From contig NZ_RXOE01000008.1 in the NCBI RefSeq assembly GCF_003965815.1, positions 62,001 through 126,000 of the forward strand: a DNA stretch of 64,000 nucleotides, in the 5' to 3' direction. This document shows, in pieces, positions 25,689-34,719 of this stretch. The notes beneath the pieces were generated by a model. It was not told the DNA's origin. It ran no database searches and saw only the letters and a list, made by a program, of their open reading frames with translations. Both the position numbers and the translations under genes were made by a program. The stretch is from Variovorax gossypii. GTDB lineage: Bacteria > Pseudomonadota > Gammaproteobacteria > Burkholderiales > Burkholderiaceae_C. Each line of letters begins with the position of its first letter. Position 1 is the stretch's first letter.

Positions 25689-26243
25689 TCAGACGCGCTT
25701 GCGGTATTCGCCGGTGCGCGTGTCGATTTCGATCTTGTCGCCTTGCGACACGAACAGCGGCACGCCGATTTCGAAGCCGGTGGCGATCTTGGCGGGCTTC
25801 ATGACCTTGCCCGAGGTGTCGCCCTTGACGGCCGGCTCGGTCCAGGTGATTTCGCGCTCGACGCTGGTGGGCAGTTCGACCGAGATGGCCTTGCCTTCGT
25901 AGAACACCACTTCGACAGCCATGCCGTCTTCGAGGTAGTTCAGGGCGTCGCCCATGTTCTCGGCTTCGACTTCGTACTGGTTGTATTCGGTGTCCATGCA
26001 GACGTACATGGGGTCTGCGAAGTAGGAGTAGGTGCACTCCTTCTTGTCGAGCACGATCTGGTCGATCTTGTCGTCGGCCTTGAAGACCACTTCGGTGTTG
26101 AAGTTGGCGATCAGGCTCTTCATCTTCATGCGCACGGTGGCGGAGTTGCGGCCGCCGCGGCTGTATTCGGTCTTGAGGACGACCATCGGGTCCTTGCCGT
26201 GCATGATGACGTTGCCGGCGCGGATTTCTTGAGCGATTTTCAT
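25689..26243 (-). CDS. efp: Translation elongation factor P
   Basis: A 184-residue, three-domain factor that relieves ribosome stalling at polyproline. The modified tip of domain I is visible as SRGGRNSA with Arg at position 32, the residue that EarP rhamnosylates in beta-proteobacteria; Lys is found there in EpmA-type bacteria. The C-terminus ends TRTGEYRKRV, as in the family. earP lies directly upstream on the same strand (175 bp). The window itself holds clear clients for EF-P, notably the proline-rich TonB. Confidence 0.97.
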   Translation of the reverse strand: MKIAQEIRAGNVIMHGKDPMVVLKTEYSRGGRNSATVRMKMKSLIANFNTEVVFKADDKIDQIVLDKKECTYSYFADPMYVCMDTEYNQYEVEAENMGDALNYLEDGMAVEVVFYEGKAISVELPTSVEREITWTEPAVKGDTSGKVMKPAKIATGFEIGVPLFVSQGDKIEIDTRTGEYRKRV

Positions 26244-26415
26244 ATCAGGGTCTCTGGATGTTGGCCGCTCGGTGCGCGGGGCCTTCGGCTGCCGTCTCGA
26301 TGTGTGTTTCGACGTTCGCCGGGATGTCTGGCCCCGCGGTACATGTCCCGCGGCAGGTTTAGCGGAAGGGCACCCCGGATCGGTGAGATCCGGGCCGGAA
26401 TCCGCAAAGCCCGCT

Positions 26416-26421
26416 ATTTTA
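26416..26421 (-). promoter_or_regulatory. Possible -10 element of efp at the earP stop codon
   Basis: The minus strand reads TAAAAT, sharing its first bases with the earP stop codon (TAA). No convincing -35 was found, so efp may also be read from earP. Confidence 0.35.
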
Positions 26422-27498
26422 GCTTTTTTGGGCGATGAATTTCCGCAGTTGGGTGACCAGGTCTTCCTGCGCGAGCAGCCGCGCGCGGGCGTCCCGGGCT
26501 GTTTCCAGCCACGGGCCCTGCATTTCCGGCTCGGGCAGGGCGCCGTTGCCGAAGCCGTTCCACGCGTGGTGAAAAAGCCTCAGCGAGGGCGGCGCACCGA
26601 GCCAGTCGAGCCAGGCGTTCAGCTTGACGTGGTGGGCGTCGTCGTCCTGGGGGTAGATCTGCCAGACCAGCGGCGCCCCGGCCCAGAGGGCACGCACCAG
26701 CGAATCCTCGCCGCGCACGAAGTTCAGGTCGCAGGCCCACAGCAGGCGGTCGAAATCGGGCTGCGCGAGATAGGGCAGGTATGAAATTGATAGCGCGCCG
26801 CGGCCGTGGGGCAAGGGGGCGTCGGCGAAAAGAGCCTGAACCGCCTGTGCGGCGCGCCCCGCCGTCACCAGCAGTCGCGTGGGCTGGTCGCTTTCGGCGA
26901 GGCGAGCCAGCAGGCCGGCCAGCGCAGGGGGCTCGTAGCAGAAGAGGGAGACGAGGCGCTCGTTTTCCTGCCAGGGGATCTGTCGCGCCGCCAGCCAGGA
27001 TGCGCGATCGAAGCCTGCCCTGCGCTCCATCAGGCCGGGCTCGCGCAGCAGGCCGCCGGTGGCGGTCGTGAAGCCGGGATAGAAGAAGCACTTGGTCAGT
27101 CCGGCGCCGGGGCCCTTGAACACCGGCGAGGGCAACCTGTGCAGCCGCTCGACGTACGGCTCCGCGGACAGGTATTCGAGGTTGATCCAGGCAATGCCCG
27201 GCCGCTCGGCGAAACGGGCGATCAGCTCCGGTGCTGGCTCGCAGCCGAAGCCTTCGATCAGCACGTCGGGCGCCGGCTGCGCCACGGCCGCCCGCAGCGC
27301 CGCGGGGTCGAGCCAGTCGATCACTTCCACGCCGTCATGGCCCGAGGGGGCCATCCAGCCCAGCGCCGCGGCGGCGTCGACCCACAGCCGAACTCGTTCG
27401 CCGAGCCCGGCCAGCTGGGAGGCCAGCCGCCAGCACACGCCGAGGTCGCCGTGGTTGTCGATGACCTTGCAGAAGATGTCCCATCGCATGGATTGCAT
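26419..27498 (-). CDS. earP: EF-P arginine rhamnosyltransferase EarP
   Basis: A 359-residue glycosyltransferase that adds rhamnose from dTDP-rhamnose to Arg32 of EF-P. The N-terminal motif VIDNHGDLGVCWRLASQL and the C-terminal sugar-nucleotide site (FVRGEDSLVRALWAGAPLVW, then QIYPQDDDAHHVKLNAWL) are characteristic of the family. Its target Arg is present in the adjacent efp. The start could be Met1 or Met4. It is divergent from the M20 peptidase gene 74 bp away. Confidence 0.95.
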   Translation of the reverse strand: MQSMRWDIFCKVIDNHGDLGVCWRLASQLAGLGERVRLWVDAAAALGWMAPSGHDGVEVIDWLDPAALRAAVAQPAPDVLIEGFGCEPAPELIARFAERPGIAWINLEYLSAEPYVERLHRLPSPVFKGPGAGLTKCFFYPGFTTATGGLLREPGLMERRAGFDRASWLAARQIPWQENERLVSLFCYEPPALAGLLARLAESDQPTRLLVTAGRAAQAVQALFADAPLPHGRGALSISYLPYLAQPDFDRLLWACDLNFVRGEDSLVRALWAGAPLVWQIYPQDDDAHHVKLNAWLDWLGAPPSLRLFHHAWNGFGNGALPEPEMQGPWLETARDARARLLAQEDLVTQLRKFIAQKS

Positions 27499-27572
27499 GG
27501 TCGCGAGTGTGCCCGCGTTCGCGGATGGCGCTTGCTATGCTGTCCGGACAACCACCACCGGAGAGAGAACCC

Positions 27573-28997
27573 ATGAGGATGAAGACCTTCCGTGCCGCGA
27601 AAACCGTGCTCGCCGTCTCCCTGGCGCTTTGCGGCATGGCCGCCGCCGTGGCGCAGACGCAGACTCCGCCGTCGCTCACGCCGCAGCAGCAGCGTTTCCA
27701 CGACATCTACAAGGAGCTGATCGAGATCAACACCACCCATTCGGTGGGTGACAACACCGCGGCGGCGCGGGCCATGGAAAAGCGTCTGGTCGAAGCGGGC
27801 TTCGCTCCGGGTGACATCCAGATCTTCGAGCCCTTCCCCAAGAAGGGCAATTTGGTACTTCGCTTCAAGGGCGACGGGAGCAAGAAGCCGCTGCTCCTGC
27901 TGGCCCACATCGACGTGGTCGAGGCCCGCCGCGAGGACTGGAAGACGGATCCCTTCAAGCTGCAGGAAACCGGTGGCTATTTCACCGCGCGCGGCGCCAT
28001 CGACGACAAGGCGATGGCAGCGGCGCTGGTCTCGGTAGTGGGTCAGCTGAAGCAGGAAGGCTTCAAGCCCAAGCGCGACCTGATCCTGGCGTTGACCGCC
28101 GACGAGGAACGCGGTGACGCGCTGAGCAACGGCGCCTTCTGGCTCATCAACAACAAGCCCGAGCTGCTGCAGGCCGAGTTCGGCATCAACGAAGGCGGCG
28201 GCGGCGAACTGCGCGGCGGCAAGCCCAACCTGCACCGGATGCAGGTGGCCGAGAAGATGTACACCACCTACATGCTGGAGGCGCGCGACGTGGGCGGCCA
28301 CAGCTCGGTGCCGACGAAGAACAACCCGATCTACGCGCTGTCGGCCGGCCTGGAGCGGCTGGGCAACTACAGCTTTCCGGTGAAGCTCGCCGATGTCACC
28401 AAGACCTACTTCGCGCGCAGCGCACCGTTCGCCACCGGCCAGCTCGCCGAGGATATGCGCGCCGTCGGCAACGGCAACCCCGACCCGGCGGTGATCGAGC
28501 GCATGTCGGCCAACCCGGCCTACAGCGCCCAGTTCCGCACCACCTGCGTGGCGACGATGGTGCAGGCCGGCCACGCCGAGAACGCATTGCCGCAGTCGGC
28601 CAAGGCCACGGTCAACTGCCGCATCCTGCCGCACGACGACCCCGACGAGGTGGAGCGCCTGCTGACCCAGGCCATCGGCAACGACAAGATCGTGGTGCGC
28701 AACATGGGCAAGCCGCTGCGCAGCCCGGCCTCGCCGCTGAACGGCGACCTCGTGAAGACGGTCGAGTCGATCACCCAGCAGATGTGGCCCGGCGTGCCTG
28801 TGGTGCCCGCTATGAGCACCGGCGCCACCGACAGCCGCTTCATGCGCAATGCCGGCATCCCGATGTACGGCGTGACCGGCATGTTCCTGGAGCCGTCCGA
28901 CGCGCGCGCGCACGGGCTGGACGAGCGCATCGAGATCCAGCGCCTGTACGACGGGCGCGAGTTCCTGTACCGGCTGGTCAGCGAGCTCGCGAAGTAG
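27573..28997 (+). CDS. Exported M20-family metallopeptidase
   Basis: A 474-residue zinc-dependent peptidase/deacylase with a signal peptide (AKTVLAVSLALCGMAAAVAQ). Metal-site motifs of M20 enzymes are visible: LLAHIDVVEA (His and Asp), ARGAIDDKAMAAALV (bridging Asp), LTADEERGDALSNG (Glu-Glu) and a C-terminal His near LEPSDARAHGLDERI. It should act on peptides or acyl-amino acids in the periplasm. The ATG at 27573 follows a GGAGAGAG ribosome site. It converges with the gamma-glutamyltransferase gene; the 42-bp gap contains a GC-rich hairpin. Confidence 0.9.
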   Translation: MRMKTFRAAKTVLAVSLALCGMAAAVAQTQTPPSLTPQQQRFHDIYKELIEINTTHSVGDNTAAARAMEKRLVEAGFAPGDIQIFEPFPKKGNLVLRFKGDGSKKPLLLLAHIDVVEARREDWKTDPFKLQETGGYFTARGAIDDKAMAAALVSVVGQLKQEGFKPKRDLILALTADEERGDALSNGAFWLINNKPELLQAEFGINEGGGGELRGGKPNLHRMQVAEKMYTTYMLEARDVGGHSSVPTKNNPIYALSAGLERLGNYSFPVKLADVTKTYFARSAPFATGQLAEDMRAVGNGNPDPAVIERMSANPAYSAQFRTTCVATMVQAGHAENALPQSAKATVNCRILPHDDPDEVERLLTQAIGNDKIVVRNMGKPLRSPASPLNGDLVKTVESITQQMWPGVPVVPAMSTGATDSRFMRNAGIPMYGVTGMFLEPSDARAHGLDERIEIQRLYDGREFLYRLVSELAK

Positions 28998-29039
28998 GCA
29001 GCACAGGGCACCTCAGGGCCGCGAGGGCCCTGCGGGTTC

Positions 29040-31094
29040 TCAGGGCGTGAAGGTGTCGCCCAGCACGATGCCTTCGCGCCGCGGGTCGGCGCCACCGCTC
29101 AGCACCGGCTTGCCGCCGACGTTGGTGCGGATGATGGTGCTGATGCCGCTGGATTGGGCCGACGTCACCACCGTGTGACCCAGTGCGCGCAGGCCGGTGA
29201 TCAGCGCGTCGTTGTTGCCGCTGTTGCTGGTGTCCACGTTCGGATGCTCGCCGCCAACGTTGGTGTTGACGCTGTTGGACGCGCCGAAGTCGACCAGCGA
29301 CGTGGCCTGCTGCGCATCGAGTCCCCAGTCGAGCGCGCCGACCAGCGTCTTCACGACGTACTGGATGATGGTGCCGCCGCCCGGCGAGCCGGTGCCCATG
29401 ACGAACTCGCCCATGCTGCCGTCGGCGTTCTTCCTGAACACCAGCGTCGGCGCCATCGTGCTGCGCGGACGCTTGCCGGGGGCGACGCGGTTGGCTACCT
29501 TGACGCTCGGAGTCACGCTGGTGTCGTCGGGGTTGGACGCAAAGTCGGTCAGCTGGTTGTTCAGCATGAAGCCCTGCGTCATGTGATACGAGCCGAGCGT
29601 GGACTCCACCGTGGTGGTCATCGAGACCACGTTGCCCTGCTTGTCGACGATGGTGAAGTGCGTGGTGCCGTGCTCCTCGGTCTTGTCGATGCCCAGCGGC
29701 ACCGAGCCGAGGTTGCCGGCCTGGGCGACGCCCATGCTCTTCGTCAGGCTGATGAGGCTGGCCCGGCTCTGCAGGTAGGGCTTGTTGATCATGGTGTCGA
29801 CCGAGCCGCCCGGCAGCGGCACGAAATCGGTGTCGGCCACGTACTTGTCGCGGTCGGCGTAGGCCAGGCGCTCGGCCTCGCTCACGAGGTGCACGCCCAT
29901 CACGGTCGGCCTGCCGCCCTCGATGTCGATGGCAGTCGGCTTGTACAGACCCAGGTTGAAGGTCTCGAGGATGCCCAGGCTGGCCACCACGGCAATGCCG
30001 CCGGAGGAGGGCGGTGACATGCTGCAGACGTAGTAGTCGCGGTAGGTGCCGCAGACCGGATCGCGCCGCTTGGCCTTGTAGTTGGCCAGGTCGGCCATCG
30101 TGGTCATGCCGGGCGTGATGGCCGAGCCGTCGTTCGCCGCGGTCGTGATGCCGATCTTGTCGACGATGCCCTGCGCGATGTCGCCTGTGTAGAAGGCGCT
30201 GGCACCCTGCGTGGCGATGGCGTTCAGCGTTTTCGCATATGCCGGGTTCTTCAGCTTCGTCCCCAGCGCCTTGGGCGAGCCGTCCGCATTGAGGAAGTAC
30301 GCCGTGGCTTCGGCGTCGCGCTTGAGGCTGGTGGCCGACGAGGAGATGGCGGCGGCCATGCGCCCGCCGATCGAGAAGCCGTCGGAGGCCAGCGTGATGC
30401 CGTAGCCGAAGAGGTCCTTCCACGGCAGCTTGCCGTGGTCCTGGTAGGCGATGTCGAGCATGCGCACCGCGCCCGGCGTGCCGATGGAGCGCCCGCTGGC
30501 GCGTGCCCCACCGGGCTTGGGTGCCGTGGTGTCCGCGCCGGTCGGGTCGATGTAGCGCAGGTAGTTCTCATTGGCCGCGGCCGGAGCGGTCTCGCGGCCG
30601 TCATAGGCCTGCACCTTCTTCGTGGCCGCGTCGTAGTACAGCATGAAGGCTCCACCGCCCAGGCCGCTCGATTGCGGCTCGACCAGGCCGAGCACGGCTT
30701 GCACCGCCACGGCCGCATCGACCGCGCTGCCGCCGGCCTTGAGGATGTCGCAGCCGGCGCGCGTGGCCAGCGGGTGGTTGGCGACCACCATGTAGTTCTT
30801 CGCGTACACCAGCTTGTGGCCGGGCACGTAGCCCGAGGCAGGTTCGGGCGCTGCCGGATCGCCTGCGTCGCCCGAGCCGACCACCACCGAGGAGCCGCCG
30901 CTCGGGATCAGGCAGCCGGTATCGGGCGCGGCCGGTGCCGGCTGGTTCGCTGCGTTGATCGCGGCGATCGCCGCAAGCGTGGCTGCCGTGTTCTGTGCGT
31001 CGTTGTTGGAGCCGCCGCCGCAGGCCGTGAGGCTCAGCGAGAGCGCGACAGGCGTGAGCGCCCACCAGACGCGTCTGTTGTTGCTTTTCTTCAT
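29040..31094 (-). CDS. Gamma-glutamyltransferase, predicted lipoprotein
   Basis: A 684-residue self-cleaving enzyme of glutathione breakdown. The N-terminus has a lipobox (SLTACGGG, Cys25), so it should be lipid-anchored, followed by an Ala/Pro-rich linker (about 30-90). The catalytic Thr477 starts the small subunit in EEHGTTHFTIVDKQGN; the large-subunit substrate residues lie around DGRETAP, and the oxyanion loop in MSPPSSGGI (360-366). It is about 100 residues longer than E. coli GGT because of the linker and insertions. The start is the ATG at 31092-31094. A strong hairpin lies in the leader (31125-31147). Confidence 0.93.
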   Translation of the reverse strand: MKKSNNRRVWWALTPVALSLSLTACGGGSNNDAQNTAATLAAIAAINAANQPAPAAPDTGCLIPSGGSSVVVGSGDAGDPAAPEPASGYVPGHKLVYAKNYMVVANHPLATRAGCDILKAGGSAVDAAVAVQAVLGLVEPQSSGLGGGAFMLYYDAATKKVQAYDGRETAPAAANENYLRYIDPTGADTTAPKPGGARASGRSIGTPGAVRMLDIAYQDHGKLPWKDLFGYGITLASDGFSIGGRMAAAISSSATSLKRDAEATAYFLNADGSPKALGTKLKNPAYAKTLNAIATQGASAFYTGDIAQGIVDKIGITTAANDGSAITPGMTTMADLANYKAKRRDPVCGTYRDYYVCSMSPPSSGGIAVVASLGILETFNLGLYKPTAIDIEGGRPTVMGVHLVSEAERLAYADRDKYVADTDFVPLPGGSVDTMINKPYLQSRASLISLTKSMGVAQAGNLGSVPLGIDKTEEHGTTHFTIVDKQGNVVSMTTTVESTLGSYHMTQGFMLNNQLTDFASNPDDTSVTPSVKVANRVAPGKRPRSTMAPTLVFRKNADGSMGEFVMGTGSPGGGTIIQYVVKTLVGALDWGLDAQQATSLVDFGASNSVNTNVGGEHPNVDTSNSGNNDALITGLRALGHTVVTSAQSSGISTIIRTNVGGKPVLSGGADPRREGIVLGDTFTP

Positions 31095-31124
31095 GGAGAG
31101 TCCCGAGTAGGTTTTTAGAAAGAA

Positions 31125-31147
31125 CACGGGCGCTCCTCGCGCCCGTG
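31125..31147 (-). promoter_or_regulatory. Hairpin in the leader of the gamma-glutamyltransferase gene
   Basis: CACGGGCGC/GCGCCCGTG form a perfect 9-bp stem with a 5-base loop. On the minus strand it is followed by TTCTTTCT, like a weak terminator, 30 bases ahead of the start codon. It may be an attenuator or simply an upstream terminator. Confidence 0.45.
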
Positions 31148-31236
31148 CCTCATCTTCAGCACATTTCGTTCCAGCCGCGTCGGGGTTTGCGCTCAGACGG
31201 CCGCCGGGCCCCATGCCGCGCGCCACAATAGCCGCC

Positions 31237-33201
31237 ATGTCAGACGTGCATTCCGAACAACTGCTCAGCGAAGTGGCGGCCCTGCCGCAACTGCCCGGCG
31301 TGTACCGCTATTTCGACGCGGCCGGCGCGGTGCTCTACGTGGGCAAGGCGCGCAACCTGAAGAAGCGGGTTGCCAACTACTTCCAGAAGAACCACGGCGG
31401 CACCCGCATCGGTCACATGATCTCGAAGATCGTGCGCATGGAGACCACCGTGGTGCGCTCGGAGGCCGAGGCGCTGCTGCTCGAGAACAATCTCATCAAG
31501 ACGCTCAAGCCGCGCTACAACATCCTGTTTCGCGACGACAAGAGCTACCCCTATCTCAAGATCGCCTCGCACCAGTTTCCGCGGCTGGCCTATTACCGCG
31601 GCGCGGTCGACAAGAAGCATCGCTACTTCGGGCCGTACCCCAGCGCCTGGGCGGTGAAGGAGTCGATCCAGCTGCTGCAGAAGGTGTTCCGTCTGCGCAC
31701 CTGCGAGGACACGGTGTATGCCAACCGCACGCGGCCCTGCCTGCTCTACCAGATCAAGCGTTGCAGCGGTCCGTGCGTGGGCCACATCGCGCCCGAGGCC
31801 TACGCGCAGGACGTCGCCAGCGCCGAGGCCTTCCTGATGGGCGACACCCAGCTCGTGCTCTCCAAGCTCGAGCAGCGCATGACGGCGCATGCCGAGAAGC
31901 TCGAGTTCGAGCAGGCGGCCGAGCTGCGCAACCAGATGTCGGCGATTTCGCGCGTGCTGCACCAGCAGTCCATCGAGATCGCGTCCGACAAGGACGTGGA
32001 CATCCTTGCCGTGAAGGTGCAGGGCGGCAAGGCCTGCGTGAACCTGGCCATGGTGCGCGGCGGTCGGCACCTGGGCGACCGGCCGTACTTTCCGGTGCAC
32101 GTGGAAGACGCGGCGCAGATCCATCACGGCGAGCTCGACGACGAGGAGGGCGCTCCGCCCGCTGTCGCAGTCCCGGTCGAGGTGCAGGTGCTCGAGGCCT
32201 TCATCGCCCAGCACTACATCGACGTGCCCGTGCCCGCCACGCTGGTGCTGAGCGAGCAGGTGAGCCGCGAGCTGATCGAGGCGATCTCGCAGCAGGCCGG
32301 CTCGCGTGTGACGGCGGTGTTCCAGCCGCGCGAGCAGCGCCGGCACTGGCTCGAGATGGCCGAGACCAACGCCAAGTTGCAGCTGGCCCGGCTGCTGGCC
32401 GAGGAGGGCTCGCAGCAGGCGCGCACGCGTGCGCTGGCCGATGCGCTGGAGCTGGCGTCGGACGACCTCGACAACTTCCGCGTCGAATGCTTCGACATCT
32501 CGCACACCGCGGGCGAGGCGACGCAGGCTTCGTGCGTGGTGTTCGAACACCACGCCATGCAGAACAAGGAGTACCGCCGCTACAACATCGAAGGCATCAC
32601 GCCCGGCGACGACTACGCGGCCATGCGCCAGGTGCTGCACCGACGCTACGGCAAGCTGGCCGAGGCGATGGCGGCCGAGACCGATGCCTTGCCCCCGGGC
32701 GACGCCGAGAGCGACGGCAGCGAGGCGCCCGCGAAGACCCGGACCACCGCGCGCATGCCCGACCTGGTGCTGGTGGACGGCGGCAAGGGGCAGGTGTCGA
32801 TGGCGCGCGAGGTGTTCGGCGAGCTGGGCCTGCCGCTGTCGCTGATCGTCGGGGTCGAGAAGGGCGAGGGCCGCAAGGTCGGGCTCGAGGAGCTCGTGTT
32901 CGCCGACGGCCGCGAGAAGGTCTACCTGGGCAAGGACTCGGCCGCGCTGATGCTGGTGGCCCAGATCCGCGACGAGGCGCACCGCTTCGCCATTACCGGC
33001 ATGCGGGCCAAGCGCGCCAAGGTGCGGGTGGGCGGCAGCCAGCTCGAGGACATTCCGGGCATCGGGCCCAAGCGGCGCGCGCGGCTGCTGCAGCGCTTCG
33101 GCGGCATCCGGGGTGTGGCGGCTGCGAGCGTCGAGGACATCGCTTCGGTCGAGGGCATCGCCGCCGACCTGGCGGAAGAAATCTACAAGGCGTTGCACTG
33201 A
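31237..33201 (+). CDS. uvrC: Excinuclease ABC subunit C
   Basis: A 654-residue nucleotide-excision-repair nuclease that cuts on both sides of a lesion. Domains in order: GIY-YIG nuclease (LPGVYRYFDAAGAVLYVGKA, about 18-95), a Cys-rich cluster (CLLYQIKRCSGPCVGH), the UvrB-binding UVR helix pair (about 205-240), the RNase H-like 3' nuclease region (FDISHTAGEATQASCVVFEH and LVLVDGGKGQ), and tandem helix-hairpin-helix motifs at the end (LEDIPGIGPKRRARLLQRFG). I chose the ATG at 31237; an ATG eight codons earlier is possible. pgsA follows after 48 bp, a frequent pairing. Confidence 0.97.
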   Translation: MSDVHSEQLLSEVAALPQLPGVYRYFDAAGAVLYVGKARNLKKRVANYFQKNHGGTRIGHMISKIVRMETTVVRSEAEALLLENNLIKTLKPRYNILFRDDKSYPYLKIASHQFPRLAYYRGAVDKKHRYFGPYPSAWAVKESIQLLQKVFRLRTCEDTVYANRTRPCLLYQIKRCSGPCVGHIAPEAYAQDVASAEAFLMGDTQLVLSKLEQRMTAHAEKLEFEQAAELRNQMSAISRVLHQQSIEIASDKDVDILAVKVQGGKACVNLAMVRGGRHLGDRPYFPVHVEDAAQIHHGELDDEEGAPPAVAVPVEVQVLEAFIAQHYIDVPVPATLVLSEQVSRELIEAISQQAGSRVTAVFQPREQRRHWLEMAETNAKLQLARLLAEEGSQQARTRALADALELASDDLDNFRVECFDISHTAGEATQASCVVFEHHAMQNKEYRRYNIEGITPGDDYAAMRQVLHRRYGKLAEAMAAETDALPPGDAESDGSEAPAKTRTTARMPDLVLVDGGKGQVSMAREVFGELGLPLSLIVGVEKGEGRKVGLEELVFADGREKVYLGKDSAALMLVAQIRDEAHRFAITGMRAKRAKVRVGGSQLEDIPGIGPKRRARLLQRFGGIRGVAAASVEDIASVEGIAADLAEEIYKALH

Positions 33202-33249
33202 TCGCGCGACCCCCGCAGGGGGTTAACGCCGCCATGACACAATCAAGCG

Positions 33250-33816
33250 ATGTTCTGGACGCTACCGACCATCATGACCTGGACGCGCATCGTCGCGATC
33301 CCTTTGATCGTCGGCGTGTTCTACCTGCCGATGGCCGAGCCGATGCGCAACCTGATCGCCACGGTCATGTTCATCGTCTTCGCCGCGACCGACTGGCTCG
33401 ACGGCTTCCTGGCACGCCGGCTCAACCAGACCTCGGCCTTCGGGGCCTTTCTCGATCCGGTGGCCGACAAGTTCCTGGTGTGCGCCTCGCTGCTGGTGCT
33501 GGTGCACCTGAACCGGGCCGACGTGTTCGTGGCGCTCATCATCATCGGCCGCGAGATCGCCATTTCGGCGCTGCGCGAATGGATGGCGCAGATCGGCGCC
33601 AGCAAGAGCGTGGCGGTGCACATGATCGGCAAGGTCAAGACGACCGTGCAGATGATCGCCATTCCCTTCCTGCTCTATGACGGGCGCCTGTTCGGCGTGA
33701 TCGACACCGGTGTCTGGGGTCAGTGGCTGATCTGGATCTCTGCCGTGCTCACCATCTGGTCGATGGTGTACTACCTGCAGAAGGCCATTCCGGAAATCCG
33801 GGCCCGTACCAAATGA
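33250..33816 (+). CDS. pgsA: CDP-diacylglycerol-glycerol-3-phosphate 3-phosphatidyltransferase
   Basis: A 188-residue inner-membrane enzyme making phosphatidylglycerol-phosphate. The CDP-alcohol phosphotransferase motif is spread over TDWLDGFLARRLNQTSAFGA and FLDPVADKF, with the expected four Asp residues (D-x2-D-G-x2-A-R...G-x3-D-x3-D). Membrane segments follow. Its stop overlaps the start of the transporter gene (ATGA). Confidence 0.97.
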   Translation: MFWTLPTIMTWTRIVAIPLIVGVFYLPMAEPMRNLIATVMFIVFAATDWLDGFLARRLNQTSAFGAFLDPVADKFLVCASLLVLVHLNRADVFVALIIIGREIAISALREWMAQIGASKSVAVHMIGKVKTTVQMIAIPFLLYDGRLFGVIDTGVWGQWLIWISAVLTIWSMVYYLQKAIPEIRARTK

Positions 33817-34700
33817 CGCCGGCAGCCGCGGGCCGCGGCGCAGGCTGGCTGCGGGCGATGCCGGCGATCTTCGTGCTGATCTGGAGCACGGGCTTCATCG
33901 TCGCGCGCTACGGCATGCCGTATGCGCCGCCCCTCAAGTTCCTGGCCGTTCGCTTCGCGCTGTCGCTCGCGTGCTTCGCCGCATGGGTCGCGCTGGCGCG
34001 GGTCGAGTGGCCGAAGCAGCGCGCCCAGTGGGGGCACCTGGCCGTCACCGGCATCCTGATGCAGGCGGGCTACCTCGGCGGCGTCTGGGCCGCTGTGCGC
34101 GAGGGCATGGGCGCGGGGCTGGTGGCGCTGCTGGTCGGCATCCAGCCTGTGCTGACGGCCGTCTGGCTGTCTTTCACCGGCGGGCGCATTACGGGGCGCC
34201 AATGGGCCGGACTGGGGCTGGGCTTCGCGGGCCTTGTGCTGGTGGTGCTGCGCAAGCTGGGGCAGGGCGGCGAGGTCAGCGTGCAGACGATGGCGCTCGC
34301 GCTGATGGCGCTGGTGTCGATCACTGCGGGCACGCTCTACCAGAAGCGCTTCGTCGCGCCTTGCGACGTGCGCAGTGCGAGCGCCGTGCAGATGGCGGCT
34401 GCCGTGCTGGTCACCCTGCCGTTCGCGGCGCTGGAGTCCGACAGCATCCATTGGAACCTGCATTCGGGCGGGGCGATGGCGTGGTCGGTGCTGGCGCTGT
34501 CGCTGGGCGGCAGCTCGCTGCTCTATATGTTGATCCAGCGCGGCACGGCCACCGCCGTCACCAGCCTGCTCTATCTGGTGCCACCCTGCACGGCGGTGAT
34601 GGCGTGGCTGCTTTTCTCCGAGCCGATCACGCTGGTGACTGTGCTGGGCATCGGGCTTACCGCCGCGGGCGTGAGCCTCGTGGTGCGCAGCGGACGCTGA
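33813..34700 (+). CDS. EamA/DMT-superfamily transporter
   Basis: A 295-residue, ten-helix protein with two EamA repeats. The first begins AIFVLIWSTGFIVARYGMPY; the second begins near VSITAGTLYQKRFVAPCDVR and ends YLVPPCTAVMAWLLFSEPIT, both typical of the RhaT/YdcZ-like drug/metabolite transporters. The substrate is unknown. The ATG overlaps the pgsA stop, so it is read on the uvrC-pgsA transcript. It converges with the LysR gene 19 bp away. Confidence 0.87.
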   Translation: MTPAAAGRGAGWLRAMPAIFVLIWSTGFIVARYGMPYAPPLKFLAVRFALSLACFAAWVALARVEWPKQRAQWGHLAVTGILMQAGYLGGVWAAVREGMGAGLVALLVGIQPVLTAVWLSFTGGRITGRQWAGLGLGFAGLVLVVLRKLGQGGEVSVQTMALALMALVSITAGTLYQKRFVAPCDVRSASAVQMAAAVLVTLPFAALESDSIHWNLHSGGAMAWSVLALSLGGSSLLYMLIQRGTATAVTSLLYLVPPCTAVMAWLLFSEPITLVTVLGIGLTAAGVSLVVRSGR

Positions 34701-34719
34701 GCGGTCCGATCCTTCTTTT

